Positions 1 through 6,067 of a stretch of 6,253 nucleotides of DNA are shown piece after piece (the first letter of the stretch is position 1; every line of letters starts with the position of its first letter). The stretch is from an uncultured Pirellulales bacterium (GTDB taxonomy: Bacteria > Planctomycetota > Planctomycetia > Pirellulales > Lacipirellulaceae), in the NCBI GenBank assembly GCA_947258835.1, contig CAMYJY010000127.1, forward strand, positions 1 to 6,253. The letters run 5' to 3'. The notes beneath the pieces are model-generated. The model had not been told where the DNA came from and did not search any database. It was given only the letters and a program-made list of their open reading frames with translations. The position numbers were made by a program, and so were the translations under genes.

Positions 1-311
1 AGGGTGACCGTTTGATCAACATGGGTTTCCGTCAGCTGGCCGCAGGTATGTGTTCGAAGCACTGGAATCCTCTAAAATCGGAGTCGAAGGAGAGTCGAAG
101 GGGTCAGGCACATTTTTTCGGCGGCTAAGCTGATGTTGGTAGTACGGCCCGCCGCGCCGAAAAAATGAGCCTGACCCCGGGAGTGGCAATCCGCCCAGGG
201 GCGAGCGGGCGCAAACCTCGCATTGTAGTTGGCCAGCTGGACCTCGCCTAGACGCCCAGGGCGAGAGGTCTGAGAGTGTGTTTTGACAGAGGAGAACCAT
301 GCCTGGCAATT
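1..311. other. Intergenic region downstream of oleD
   Basis: I see no convincing gene here. The region lies after the oleD stop codon and contains three structures. Two direct copies of gagtcgaagg lie at 81-90 and 92-101. A strong palindromic repeat follows at 100-178 and has its own entry. A weaker inverted repeat pairs gacctcgcc (240-248) with ggcgagaggtc (260-270), with a 2-nt bulge. That hairpin is about 40 nt past the oleD stop and could contribute to transcript ending, but no U-run follows it. Two similar short blocks, cgcccaggggcgag (192-205) and cgcccagggcgag (253-265), also recur. A plus-strand frame is open from the left edge to a stop at 126-128, but I do not recognise it. Confidence 0.6.
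100..178. repeat. Palindromic intergenic repeat with 24-bp arms ('gtgcctgacccc' type)
   Basis: The left arm (100-123, starting ggggtcaggcacatttttt) and the right arm (155-178, ending gagcctgacccc) are reverse complements over 24 positions with a single mismatch. A 31-nt spacer separates them. Each arm carries a six-base T or A run, so the transcript would fold into a long hairpin from either strand. The motif resembles, from memory, the dispersed gtgcctgacccc repeats found between genes in many planctomycete and proteobacterial genomes, some of which accompany REP-associated tyrosine transposases. No transposase is present here, so it would be a non-autonomous copy. Its place downstream of oleD means it may also act as a terminator. 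The structure is seen directly; the family assignment is inferred. Confidence 0.75.
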
Positions 312-1325
312 TCAAAACGCGTTCTCTGGCTCCGCAGCGAGCCAATCACCCAGCCGCTGCATGCCCTCTGCGGTGGAGACAAGCGGCTGATAGCCTAATT
401 CCCGCTGGGCAGCGGAGATGTCGAACCAGTGGGAGGTGGCCAGCTGGGCAGCGACAAAACGCGTCATAGGGGGTTCTCGCTTGATGTGCAGGCCCCGATA
501 GACCGCCTCGCAAAAGCGGCCAATCTGCCAAGCGCTGCGGAAGGAAACGGATCGCCGCACGCCCGGTAACTGGGCCAAGGCCAAAATTTCATCAATCCAC
601 TGCCAGCAATTCGCCGGTTCACCCTGGCTCAAAAAATAGGCCTTTCCTGCTACCGGTGTCTGCTCAGCCGCCAACGCGTCGGCTGCCAGCAAATGGGCCT
701 GGGCCGCGTTGTCCACATAAATGTGATCCACCAAATTCGACCCATCCCCCACGCGGCGGAGGCGGCCAGACCTGGCCAGGAGGCGAGGAATCAGATGCCG
801 ATCACGGGGCCCCCAAATCAAATGCGGCCGCAAGGCACACGTACGCAGCTGGGAGTCGTTGGCGGCCAAGACGGCCTGCTCGGCTTGGGCCTTACTGTGG
901 GCGTAATAACAGCGGTGCCTGCGCAGCCAATCGAAAGCCAGCGGTATGCTCTCGTCGACACCCACCTGATCTACCCCCGCAAACACCACACTGGGACTGC
1001 TGGTGTAAACCAGCCGCCGCACGCCTTGTTGGCGACAGGCCTGAAGCACGTGCTGCGTACCTTGGGTATTCACCGCGTAGTAAGGGGCCGGCTGGACGGA
1101 GGTGCCAGGCCGGGCCGCCACATGAAACACACAATCCACGCCCGCGCAGGCCTGCTCCAAGCGGGCCGGGTCGTTGAGATCGCCGCGGAGGACTTCCGCG
1201 CCCAGGCCGACGAGCTCGGGATAATCGCCCCGTCCATAACTGCGGACCCGATCTCCCCGCGCCAGCAGTTGTTCTACGATAGAGCGACCGAGAAAGCCAC
1301 CGCCGCCTGTAACGAGAGTTTGCAT
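312..1325 (-). CDS. oleD: OleD-like NAD(P)-dependent 2-alkyl-3-oxoalkanoate reductase (extended SDR, 3-beta-HSD/epimerase family)
   Basis: This 337-aa cytoplasmic protein is an extended short-chain dehydrogenase. The N-terminal Rossmann loop TGGGGFLG is at residues 6-13. The active site has serines at 109-110 (YTSSPSVVF) and the YxxxK pair Y141/K145 in YYAHSK. The motif NLVDHIYVDNAAQAH (about 198-211) is typical of the 3-beta-hydroxysteroid dehydrogenase branch that includes OleD. In the Ole pathway OleD reduces the 2-alkyl-3-keto acid produced by OleA to the beta-hydroxy acid, using NADPH. The function is assigned from the family and from the neighbouring oleC, which ends 36 nt upstream on the same strand. 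The start is fixed by the Rossmann motif immediately after it, although no good Shine-Dalgarno sequence precedes it. The length is normal. Without the neighbour, a generic NAD-dependent epimerase would be the fallback call. Confidence 0.87.
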   Translation of the reverse strand: MQTLVTGGGGFLGRSIVEQLLARGDRVRSYGRGDYPELVGLGAEVLRGDLNDPARLEQACAGVDCVFHVAARPGTSVQPAPYYAVNTQGTQHVLQACRQQGVRRLVYTSSPSVVFAGVDQVGVDESIPLAFDWLRRHRCYYAHSKAQAEQAVLAANDSQLRTCALRPHLIWGPRDRHLIPRLLARSGRLRRVGDGSNLVDHIYVDNAAQAHLLAADALAAEQTPVAGKAYFLSQGEPANCWQWIDEILALAQLPGVRRSVSFRSAWQIGRFCEAVYRGLHIKREPPMTRFVAAQLATSHWFDISAAQRELGYQPLVSTAEGMQRLGDWLAAEPENAF

Positions 1326-1361
1326 GGGGATAGCGACCAGGAGAGAGTGCCGGAAGAGCAG

Positions 1362-3170
1362 CTATTTTTGCAGCTGCTGCCGGGCCCAGTGGGCCAATTG
1401 TTCACGGTTGATTTTGGAATTATGACGCACATCAACCGGCAGCGACGGATAAAACAGAAACTGCCGGATGCCCGCGGTGTGGGGAAACTGGCGAGCCAGC
1501 TGCGAGAGCTCTGCCGCGATCCTCTCGTGATCTACTTGGCCAGTGTTTTTCGTGTCGGTTTCAATCACCATCACAGGCTCCCGCCCACCAGGAACCCCGA
1601 CGCCCACCAGGGCCGAACGCATCACGAGCGGATGGGTATTGAAGACCGCCTCACAGGGAATCGTAAACAAAGTCCCCCCAGCCGTCACCACCCGCTGGGC
1701 CTTACGCCCGCAGTACCAAAAGCGCTGCGCCGCATCCAGATACCCCACGTCGCCCAGACGATGCCAGACGGAGTTGCCAGTGGCGATTTTTGAGTTACGA
1801 GTTGCGAGTTGCGAGTTGCGAGTTAGTTTTCCTGCACCTCGCCCCTCCGAAGAGTCATGAGTTGCGCGGCGCGAAGCGCGAGTTTGATCTCCTGCAACTC
1901 GCGCCTCGCAACTCGCAACTCGCAACTCCCCCACCACATACTCCGGTGACACCTGGGGTCCTCGCACGATCAATTCCCCAATTTCGCCGGGTGGCAGGGG
2001 TTCGATGTTTGTCAGTGGCTCGTCGGTAATTGGAATCACCTGCCACTCGATGGTGTCAAATTTGCGTCCTACGCAGATTCCCTGGCCTCGGTCGGTGTGC
2101 TCCGCCGTTTCGTCCAACACTTCGCGGGCTTCGATGGTGGCCACCGGCAGGCTTTCGGTGGCACCGTAGGGAGTATGCATCTGAGCATTTGCCGCCGCGC
2201 AGGCCAAGGTGCGGCGGAGGGTGGTGGCGGGCACGGGAGCGCCGCAGGAGAAGACCTTGTGCAGCGTGGGGATCATTTCTCCCCGCTCCGTACAGTACTG
2301 GCTGAGTTTGTTCCACACTGCAGGAGAGGCGAAGGCCTGGGTTACTTGCCAATCCCGGGCAGCTGACAACAGTCGCCGCGGGTCGGCCGCGGCGGGGCGG
2401 GCAAAATCCATCTGAGGAAACACGGTGGTCACCCCCATCACCGAATTAAACAGTCCAAACAGGGGGAAACAGGCCAGATCCGCACCGCCGGGTTGCAAAT
2501 CATACTGGCGGCGGATTTCTACCGCTTGGGTATCAAACATTTGGTGTGTGTAGAGCACACCCTTGGGCGGACCGGTACTGCCGCTGGTAAAAATAATGGC
2601 CGCCGGATCTGTCGCCTGCGTGGTGGGCAAAGTCGCCTGAGATTGTTGGCCCAGGCGGAGTAGTTGGTCGTAGGTTGGTCCCCCCCAAAACCACCGCCGG
2701 CCCACCGTCACATTCAGATCTGCCTGGGGAAAGCGGCGGCGGAGCACGGAGCGTATGGCCTGCGCAGCGCTGAGCGCCACAAATCCCTTGGGCTCTGCAG
2801 CGGCCAGGCAATTCACCAGATGCCGTCGTCCCATGCCCGGATCAATCAGCAGGGCGGTGGCCCCGGAGCGGAGCAGAGCAAATACTAGTTTGACAAACAC
2901 GACGCCCGGTTGGACCAGCAGCACCAGCCGGGTCCCCGGCTGGCAGCCTTGCCGCACCAGTCCTCGGGCCAGGGCCAAGGAATCCCGCTCCAGCTCAGCG
3001 AAGGTGCAGGTGTTGTACGTATTTTGCCCCGCCACATCGCCTCTACCGGGGCAGGCCACGGCAATTGCATCCGGAAGTTTTTGGGCAATTTCCGCGAGCC
3101 GCGCGGCCACATTCACCGCTGGCGGAGTTCGGTCAACAGGCTGAAGATCGGGAGCGTCCATGCTGCTCAT
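1362..3170 (-). CDS. oleC: OleC-like AMP-dependent synthetase (beta-lactone synthetase) with an in-frame repeat insertion
   Basis: This 602-aa protein belongs to the ANL superfamily. The ATP-binding P-loop IFTSGSTGPPKG is at residues 193-204. The A5 motif YGATES is at 335-340, GEIGELIVRGPQVSPEY at 395-411, WHRLGDVGYLD at 469-479, the hinge region CGRKAQRV at 487-494, and the probable catalytic lysine K586 in HNSKINRE. The sequence CGRKAQRV and the partner oleD point to OleC rather than an ordinary acyl-CoA ligase. OleC uses ATP to close 2-alkyl-3-hydroxy acids into beta-lactones, which OleB then decarboxylates to olefins. The anomaly is residues about 414-460, which are encoded by an inverted array of 7-bp repeats. 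Fifty-seven residues separate Y411 from W469, where I would expect roughly twenty. All catalytic motifs remain, so activity is possible but untested. M4 (codon at 3159-3161) is an alternative start; neither start has a strong ribosome binding site. Confidence 0.87.
   Translation of the reverse strand: MSSMDAPDLQPVDRTPPAVNVAARLAEIAQKLPDAIAVACPGRGDVAGQNTYNTCTFAELERDSLALARGLVRQGCQPGTRLVLLVQPGVVFVKLVFALLRSGATALLIDPGMGRRHLVNCLAAAEPKGFVALSAAQAIRSVLRRRFPQADLNVTVGRRWFWGGPTYDQLLRLGQQSQATLPTTQATDPAAIIFTSGSTGPPKGVLYTHQMFDTQAVEIRRQYDLQPGGADLACFPLFGLFNSVMGVTTVFPQMDFARPAAADPRRLLSAARDWQVTQAFASPAVWNKLSQYCTERGEMIPTLHKVFSCGAPVPATTLRRTLACAAANAQMHTPYGATESLPVATIEAREVLDETAEHTDRGQGICVGRKFDTIEWQVIPITDEPLTNIEPLPPGEIGELIVRGPQVSPEYVVGELRVASCEARVAGDQTRASRRATHDSSEGRGAGKLTRNSQLATRNSKIATGNSVWHRLGDVGYLDAAQRFWYCGRKAQRVVTAGGTLFTIPCEAVFNTHPLVMRSALVGVGVPGGREPVMVIETDTKNTGQVDHERIAAELSQLARQFPHTAGIRQFLFYPSLPVDVRHNSKINREQLAHWARQQLQK
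1792..1928. repeat. Inverted array of 7-bp tandem units inserted in frame in oleC
   Basis: The left arm (1792-1825) is five tandem copies of gagttgc, the first and last slightly degenerate. The right arm (1894-1928) is five copies of its reverse complement gcaactc, one degenerate (gcgcctc). The 68-nt centre holds a GC-rich imperfect palindrome (gcgcggcgcgaagcgcgag, 1864-1882). It also holds a near-copy of part of the right arm: tcctgcacctcgc at 1830-1842 matches tcctgcaactcgc at 1890-1902 in 12 of 13 positions. In the oleC frame the arms read ELRVASC-type and NSQLATR-type heptapeptides. The unit has no stop codon in any of the six frames, which explains how it can sit inside a gene. From memory, similar arrays occur dispersed in planctomycete genomes. 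No terminal target duplication or transposase is visible. Confidence 0.85.
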
Positions 3171-3181
3171 ATCTGTGTTTT

Positions 3182-3212
3182 CTGAGAAAGCGGCCGAAGG
3201 CCGCTCCCTCAG
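3182..3212 (-). promoter_or_regulatory. Stem-loop directly upstream of oleC start codon
   Basis: The sequence agcggccgaaggccgct (3189-3205) is a perfect 7-bp stem with a 3-nt loop. It is extended by a second 5-bp stem, ctgag (3182-3186) with ctcag (3208-3212), across a 2x2 internal loop. On the oleC transcript this structure ends 11 nt before the start codon, so it would crowd the ribosome binding region. It could lower or regulate oleC translation, or simply be a small dispersed palindrome that landed there. The folding is read from the sequence; the regulatory role is inference. Confidence 0.4.
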
Positions 3213-3328
3213 GAAGGCTAGCAGGGACTGCCTAAGCTGCTCAATGCATCAGGTTGCGGATCAGCTAAATGAGTCAATGAATCCCAGCACCCACGGCAGC
3301 GGGCCGACGACCCCGCCGCCCGTGATTT

Positions 3329-3358
3329 TAGGGGCATTTTCAAAAAATACAGCCCCTA
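3329..3358. repeat. Short inverted repeat with AT-rich loop
   Basis: Seven bases, taggggc (3329-3335), pair with gccccta (3352-3358) around a 16-nt AT-rich loop (attttcaaaaaataca). It lies roughly in the middle of the flotillin-oleC gap. It may be a weak terminator or part of a degraded repeat; nothing else in the sequence decides between these. Confidence 0.35.
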
Positions 3359-3480
3359 TTGCCCTGTGCGCTGCCAATGAGCCAAGGGCGCCCAACGGAA
3401 GCCCGTATTTGGCAAGCAAAATGCTAGCGGTAGGTTCCTTGGCCGCGCAGACATCAATAGACGTGTTTGTTGAGAATTTT

Positions 3481-3555
3481 GAACCACGACGAAACAACGG
3501 CCAACAGACAAAAAGGCAAGTCCCTGTTCGTCGTTGCGTTGTTTCGTTGTGGTTC
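3481..3555. repeat. Inverted repeat with 19-bp arms downstream of flotillin gene; possible terminator
   Basis: The arm gaaccacgacgaaacaacg (3481-3499) is matched by cgttgtttcgttgtggttc (3537-3555) with one G-T type mismatch. The loop is 37 nt and contains a further aacag/ctgtt pairing. The structure starts 15 nt past the flotillin stop codon on the transcribed strand, where a terminator is expected. No clear U-run follows the stem in that direction. The wording resembles the 'aaccacgaag'-like dispersed repeats of environmental bacterial genomes, so it may be a repeat element that doubles as a transcript end. Confidence 0.55.
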
Positions 3556-3570
3556 CTTCCTGTGATCCCG

Positions 3571-5196
3571 CTACCGACCCGTCGGGGCAGCTGCGACAGG
3601 TTGTTTGCTGGCAACCGGCGGTTCGCTGGGGGCGGCTGGTTCTTCGGTCTTTTCACCGACCAAACTGGCGATGCTTTCGGGGACTTCGATGCCGCCAATA
3701 TCCCGCATGACCTGCATCATGGGGGGCAGGGTGCCTGCCATTTTGTGCAGGAAGTCGCCCGTGTTGGAGCGGCCGTTTTGGCCACCATTTTCCCAGACCA
3801 CGACTTTATCGAACTTGATATTGGAGATGGCTTGGGCGGACGATTCGGCCAGATTGTCCAGGTGCTCCAGCATCATCAGCTGGAAGGCCTGTTTGGCCCC
3901 ACCGCAGGCCTGCACGATTTCTTTCAGGCCTTCACCTTTTTTGGCCAGGATTTCGTACTGGCCGCGGGCTTCGGCGGAAAGTTTGGCGTAGATGGCATCT
4001 GCTTCGCCTTGGGCTTCCAGCCGACGTTTATCGGCCTCGGCTTCGGCATGCACGACAACCCGCGCCTTCTCGGCCTTGGCCGGTGCTTCCAGTTCGGCCC
4101 GTTTTTCGGCTTCAATTTTTTCGGCCTCGGCCAGGGCCGCCTTGGCCAGCGCCCGGTTTTGCACTTCCAGCACGGCCGCTTCCGCTTCCCGCTTGGCCGA
4201 TTCGCCCCGCTCGTAGGCGTCCGCCCGCTCGGTGAGCAGCGTGGCCTGAGATTGAGCCACTTTCGCCTCGGCTACGTTTTCACCATCCACGGCCTTGGCG
4301 TTGGCATCCGCCACCGAGATCCGCATCTGTTGTTCGGCGTTTTTCACTTTGATATCCCGCTCAAACGCGGCCGTTTGCTCTCCCACGGTCTGTTCTTTGG
4401 CCAGCTCCGCAATCCGCACGGCCTGCTCCCGTTCGGCTTCGCGGGTACCGATTTCCCGCAGCTTGGTGGCGTCGGCCACCTTCACGGCCTTTTCGCGATC
4501 CGCATCCGCGACCCGGATTTCACCCTGTTTGACTTCGTCGGCCACGTCACCCCGCGCTTGCTGGATGGCTTGCGAGGCAGCCTTTTGGCCGATGGCGTCA
4601 ATGTAGCCGCTTTCGTCGGTGATGTCCGTGATGTTCACGTTGATCAGCACCAGGCCGATTTTTTTCAGCTCCGGCTCCACCGAGTTTTGGATATGCTGCA
4701 AAAACGCGTCCCGATCGCGATTGATATCCTCGATGCCCATCGAAGCCACCACCTGCCGCAACTGGCCAAAGATAATTTCTTCGGCCTGCTTGCGAATCTC
4801 TTGGGTGGTGAGTTCCAACAGACGAATGGCCGCATTGCTCATCACATCCGGCTTCGTGCCTACCGCTACGGTAAACACACTAGGAACATTCACCCGAATG
4901 TTTTCAATCGACAGCGCGCCCCGGAGTGGAATTTCGATTTGAATGGGGTCCAGACTCAGGTAGCGGTAGTCTTGCAGCAGGGGTACGACGAAGGCAGCAC
5001 CACCGTGGATCGTTTTGGCAGCTTGGCCTTTGCCCGTTTTACCGAAGATCACCAAAACCTGGTTGCTACTACAGCGCTTGAAGTTGGCTTTCAGCAGGGC
5101 GATGAGGCCCAAGAACAAAATGGCCGCTATCATGACGGCCAAGGCCAGGATGAATACGCTTGAGTTTTCTGCCATCAGAATTTCGGTGTTTGACAT
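3571..5196 (-). CDS. floT: Flotillin family protein (FloT/YqiK-like, SPFH domain)
   Basis: This 541-aa protein is a membrane-attached scaffold. A single hydrophobic segment spans about residues 14-35. The SPFH/band-7 domain follows at about 40-205, including the VLVIFGKTGKG start, FVVPLLQDYRYLSLDP and the VPSVFTVAVG strand. A long Ala/Glu/Lys-rich coiled coil covers about 206-410, with the repeated EA pairs that define flotillins. A globular tail (412-515) contains ILAKKGEGLKEIV, and the end is Pro/Ala-rich. Flotillins oligomerise at the inner membrane and organise functional membrane microdomains. The gene lies 50 nt after an NfeD-like gene, the classic partner. The start chosen is ATG at 5194-5196, 8 nt from AAGGAG; an in-frame GTG lies one codon upstream at 5197-5199 with a shorter spacing. 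Family length is normal, near the 509 aa of B. subtilis YuaG. Confidence 0.93.
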   Translation of the reverse strand: MSNTEILMAENSSVFILALAVMIAAILFLGLIALLKANFKRCSSNQVLVIFGKTGKGQAAKTIHGGAAFVVPLLQDYRYLSLDPIQIEIPLRGALSIENIRVNVPSVFTVAVGTKPDVMSNAAIRLLELTTQEIRKQAEEIIFGQLRQVVASMGIEDINRDRDAFLQHIQNSVEPELKKIGLVLINVNITDITDESGYIDAIGQKAASQAIQQARGDVADEVKQGEIRVADADREKAVKVADATKLREIGTREAEREQAVRIAELAKEQTVGEQTAAFERDIKVKNAEQQMRISVADANAKAVDGENVAEAKVAQSQATLLTERADAYERGESAKREAEAAVLEVQNRALAKAALAEAEKIEAEKRAELEAPAKAEKARVVVHAEAEADKRRLEAQGEADAIYAKLSAEARGQYEILAKKGEGLKEIVQACGGAKQAFQLMMLEHLDNLAESSAQAISNIKFDKVVVWENGGQNGRSNTGDFLHKMAGTLPPMMQVMRDIGGIEVPESIASLVGEKTEEPAAPSEPPVASKQPVAAAPTGR

Positions 5197-5204
5197 CACA
5201 GTGT

Positions 5205-5210
5205 CTCCTT
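5205..5210 (-). promoter_or_regulatory. Ribosome binding site of the flotillin gene
   Basis: AAGGAG on the minus strand (ctcctt on plus) lies 8 nt before the ATG at 5194-5196 and 5 nt before the overlapping GTG. The spacing favours the ATG as the true start. Confidence 0.75.
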
Positions 5211-5246
5211 ATTCGGTAAATGAATGATTGCCCGGCGGGCACTGCA

Positions 5247-5912
5247 TCAGGAATCGCCCTGGGATGCCCCATCCGCGGACACGGCCTGGCGCCTAACCTG
5301 CACCAGGTCGCTACCCAGCACGCTGGTTATGAGCACCGGATCCCCCGTGGCCAGGCCCTGTGCGTCGTCCGTCTGGGCGTCGTACTCCATGATGCGTTCC
5401 TGGATGGTGATTTGAACTTTTCCCTTGCCGCCACCGGCGGCCGGTATGGGCACATAGGTAGTGGCCGTTTGGCCGATCGCATTTCGGATATCAATATTGC
5501 CTGCGCTTTGCAAACCGTAGATGGCCTGCATCAGACGGTACATGCCGTACAGGGCTGCCAATCCGGCCAGGCAGGCGATCAACAGCGATTGAGACACGGA
5601 GTGCTCACACGATCGTGACCAGGCACCACCCAAGCCAAAAAAGGTCAGGGCAGCAACGAGGGCTCGGAAGGACAGCATCTGAAACAGCCCAGCACTGTCC
5701 GGATGGTCGATATCGGCATCGGCCGCATGTCCCAACGGGGTGTGATGATCGCCGTCGATCTCTCCCAGGTCGACGTCGCCAACATCGCCCCCCGCTGCAT
5801 CTGCATCGAAATCGGTGTCTCCGTCACCGAGGCCCAGCACGGTGAGCAAAAACTGACAGACCATGACGGTACCGCCGACCGCGGCGGTGACTAAATAAAA
5901 TGTGTCGAGCAT
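5247..5912 (-). CDS. NfeD-like membrane protein with OB-fold domain (YuaF/YqiJ-like flotillin partner)
   Basis: This 221-aa protein has three predicted membrane segments at about residues 5-28, 77-97 and 108-133. A soluble C-terminal domain (about 140-208) has the pattern of an NfeD-type OB fold: NAIGQTATTYVPI, VQITIQERIMEYDA and GDPVLITSVLGSDLVQVRR. Such proteins are encoded next to flotillins and are thought to help assemble or tether them. The stretch between membrane segments 1 and 2 (30-72) is strikingly acidic, with 14 Asp, one Glu and several His in 43 residues. It includes an alternating DxDxDxDxD run at 30-38. The start at 5910-5912 is preferred because AAGGAG lies 10 nt upstream and the first helix follows at once. 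A longer frame reaching 5987 would add 25 residues without a ribosome site. NfeD membership is inferred from the fold pattern and neighbour. Confidence 0.82.
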   Translation of the reverse strand: MLDTFYLVTAAVGGTVMVCQFLLTVLGLGDGDTDFDADAAGGDVGDVDLGEIDGDHHTPLGHAADADIDHPDSAGLFQMLSFRALVAALTFFGLGGAWSRSCEHSVSQSLLIACLAGLAALYGMYRLMQAIYGLQSAGNIDIRNAIGQTATTYVPIPAAGGGKGKVQITIQERIMEYDAQTDDAQGLATGDPVLITSVLGSDLVQVRRQAVSADGASQGDS

Positions 5913-5922
5913 CGTCGAATCA

Positions 5923-5928
5923 CTCCTT
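5923..5928 (-). promoter_or_regulatory. Ribosome binding site of the NfeD-like gene
   Basis: AAGGAG on the minus strand lies 10 nt before the ATG at 5910-5912. It decides the start against the upstream in-frame ATG at 5985-5987. Confidence 0.75.
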
Positions 5929-5962
5929 CTCCAGTGGGGGGGGGCCGTCCGAGATGAGTCCA

Positions 5963-5994
5963 AGTATAGGACGTTATTTTGCAGCAACGTTATT
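5963..5994 (-). promoter_or_regulatory. Possible promoter of the NfeD-flotillin operon with direct repeat
   Basis: On the minus strand TATACT (5963-5968) resembles a -10 box about 50 nt upstream of the NfeD-like start codon. No good -35 box lies at 16-18 nt. Two exact copies of AATAACGT (5987-5994 and 5971-5978), 16 nt apart start to start, occupy the place where a -35 element or activator site would be. This fits an activator-dependent promoter but is only suggestive. Confidence 0.3.
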
Positions 5995-6067
5995 CACATT
6001 GCCTGGCGGGCAGCAATACCTTGCTTCAGGTGCCGGCCAGGAACCGCCTAGAGGCCTTGTAGGGGTA

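Larger units (their letters stand above)
3171..3570. other. Intergenic region between flotillin gene and oleC
   Basis: This 400-nt gap has no gene I can support. Going leftward from the flotillin stop, it contains an inverted repeat with 19-bp arms (3481-3555), a short AT-loop hairpin (3329-3358), and a GC-rich hairpin just before the oleC start (3182-3212). Each has its own entry. The remainder, roughly 3213-3328 and 3359-3480, shows no ribosome binding site plus start codon and no recognisable protein motif in either direction. The gap suggests that oleCD is transcribed separately from the flotillin module, but I could not pick out a convincing -35/-10 pair for oleC. Confidence 0.6.

Noticed and set aside
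3..128. Plus-strand frame open from the left edge, possibly the 3' end of a convergent gene
   Set aside because: The 41 visible residues are unrecognised and the final third is repeat sequence; too little to support a gene.
16..345. Minus-strand open frame of 109 codons at the left edge
   Set aside because: It starts inside oleD in another frame and its residues mostly come from the palindrome at 100-178 (the VPDPF-type translation of gtgcctgacccc).
299..469. Plus-strand ATG with a gaggag-like site at 291-296
   Set aside because: The 56-codon frame is antisense to the conserved end of oleD and its composition is that of a shadow frame.
693..1793. A 366-codon open frame on the plus strand across oleD and the end of oleC
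   Set aside because: It is antisense to two well-supported genes, spans their junction, and has no recognisable motifs.
1790..1930. CRISPR array
   Set aside because: The repeats are 7-bp contiguous units in opposite orientations without spacers, inside a coding gene; no cas gene is present.
3261..3698. Minus-strand open frame of 145 codons overlapping the flotillin end
   Set aside because: Its first part is an out-of-frame copy of the flotillin tail and it reads through the 3481-3555 palindrome. The last 70 residues look vaguely protein-like but match nothing I know and have no start codon of their own.
3160..5163. A 667-codon open frame on the plus strand across the flotillin gene
   Set aside because: It is antisense to a clear flotillin. 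The frame stays open because of the Ala/Glu/Lys coiled-coil codon bias; the translation is Phe/Gly/His/Leu-rich with no domain pattern, and no ribosome site precedes it.
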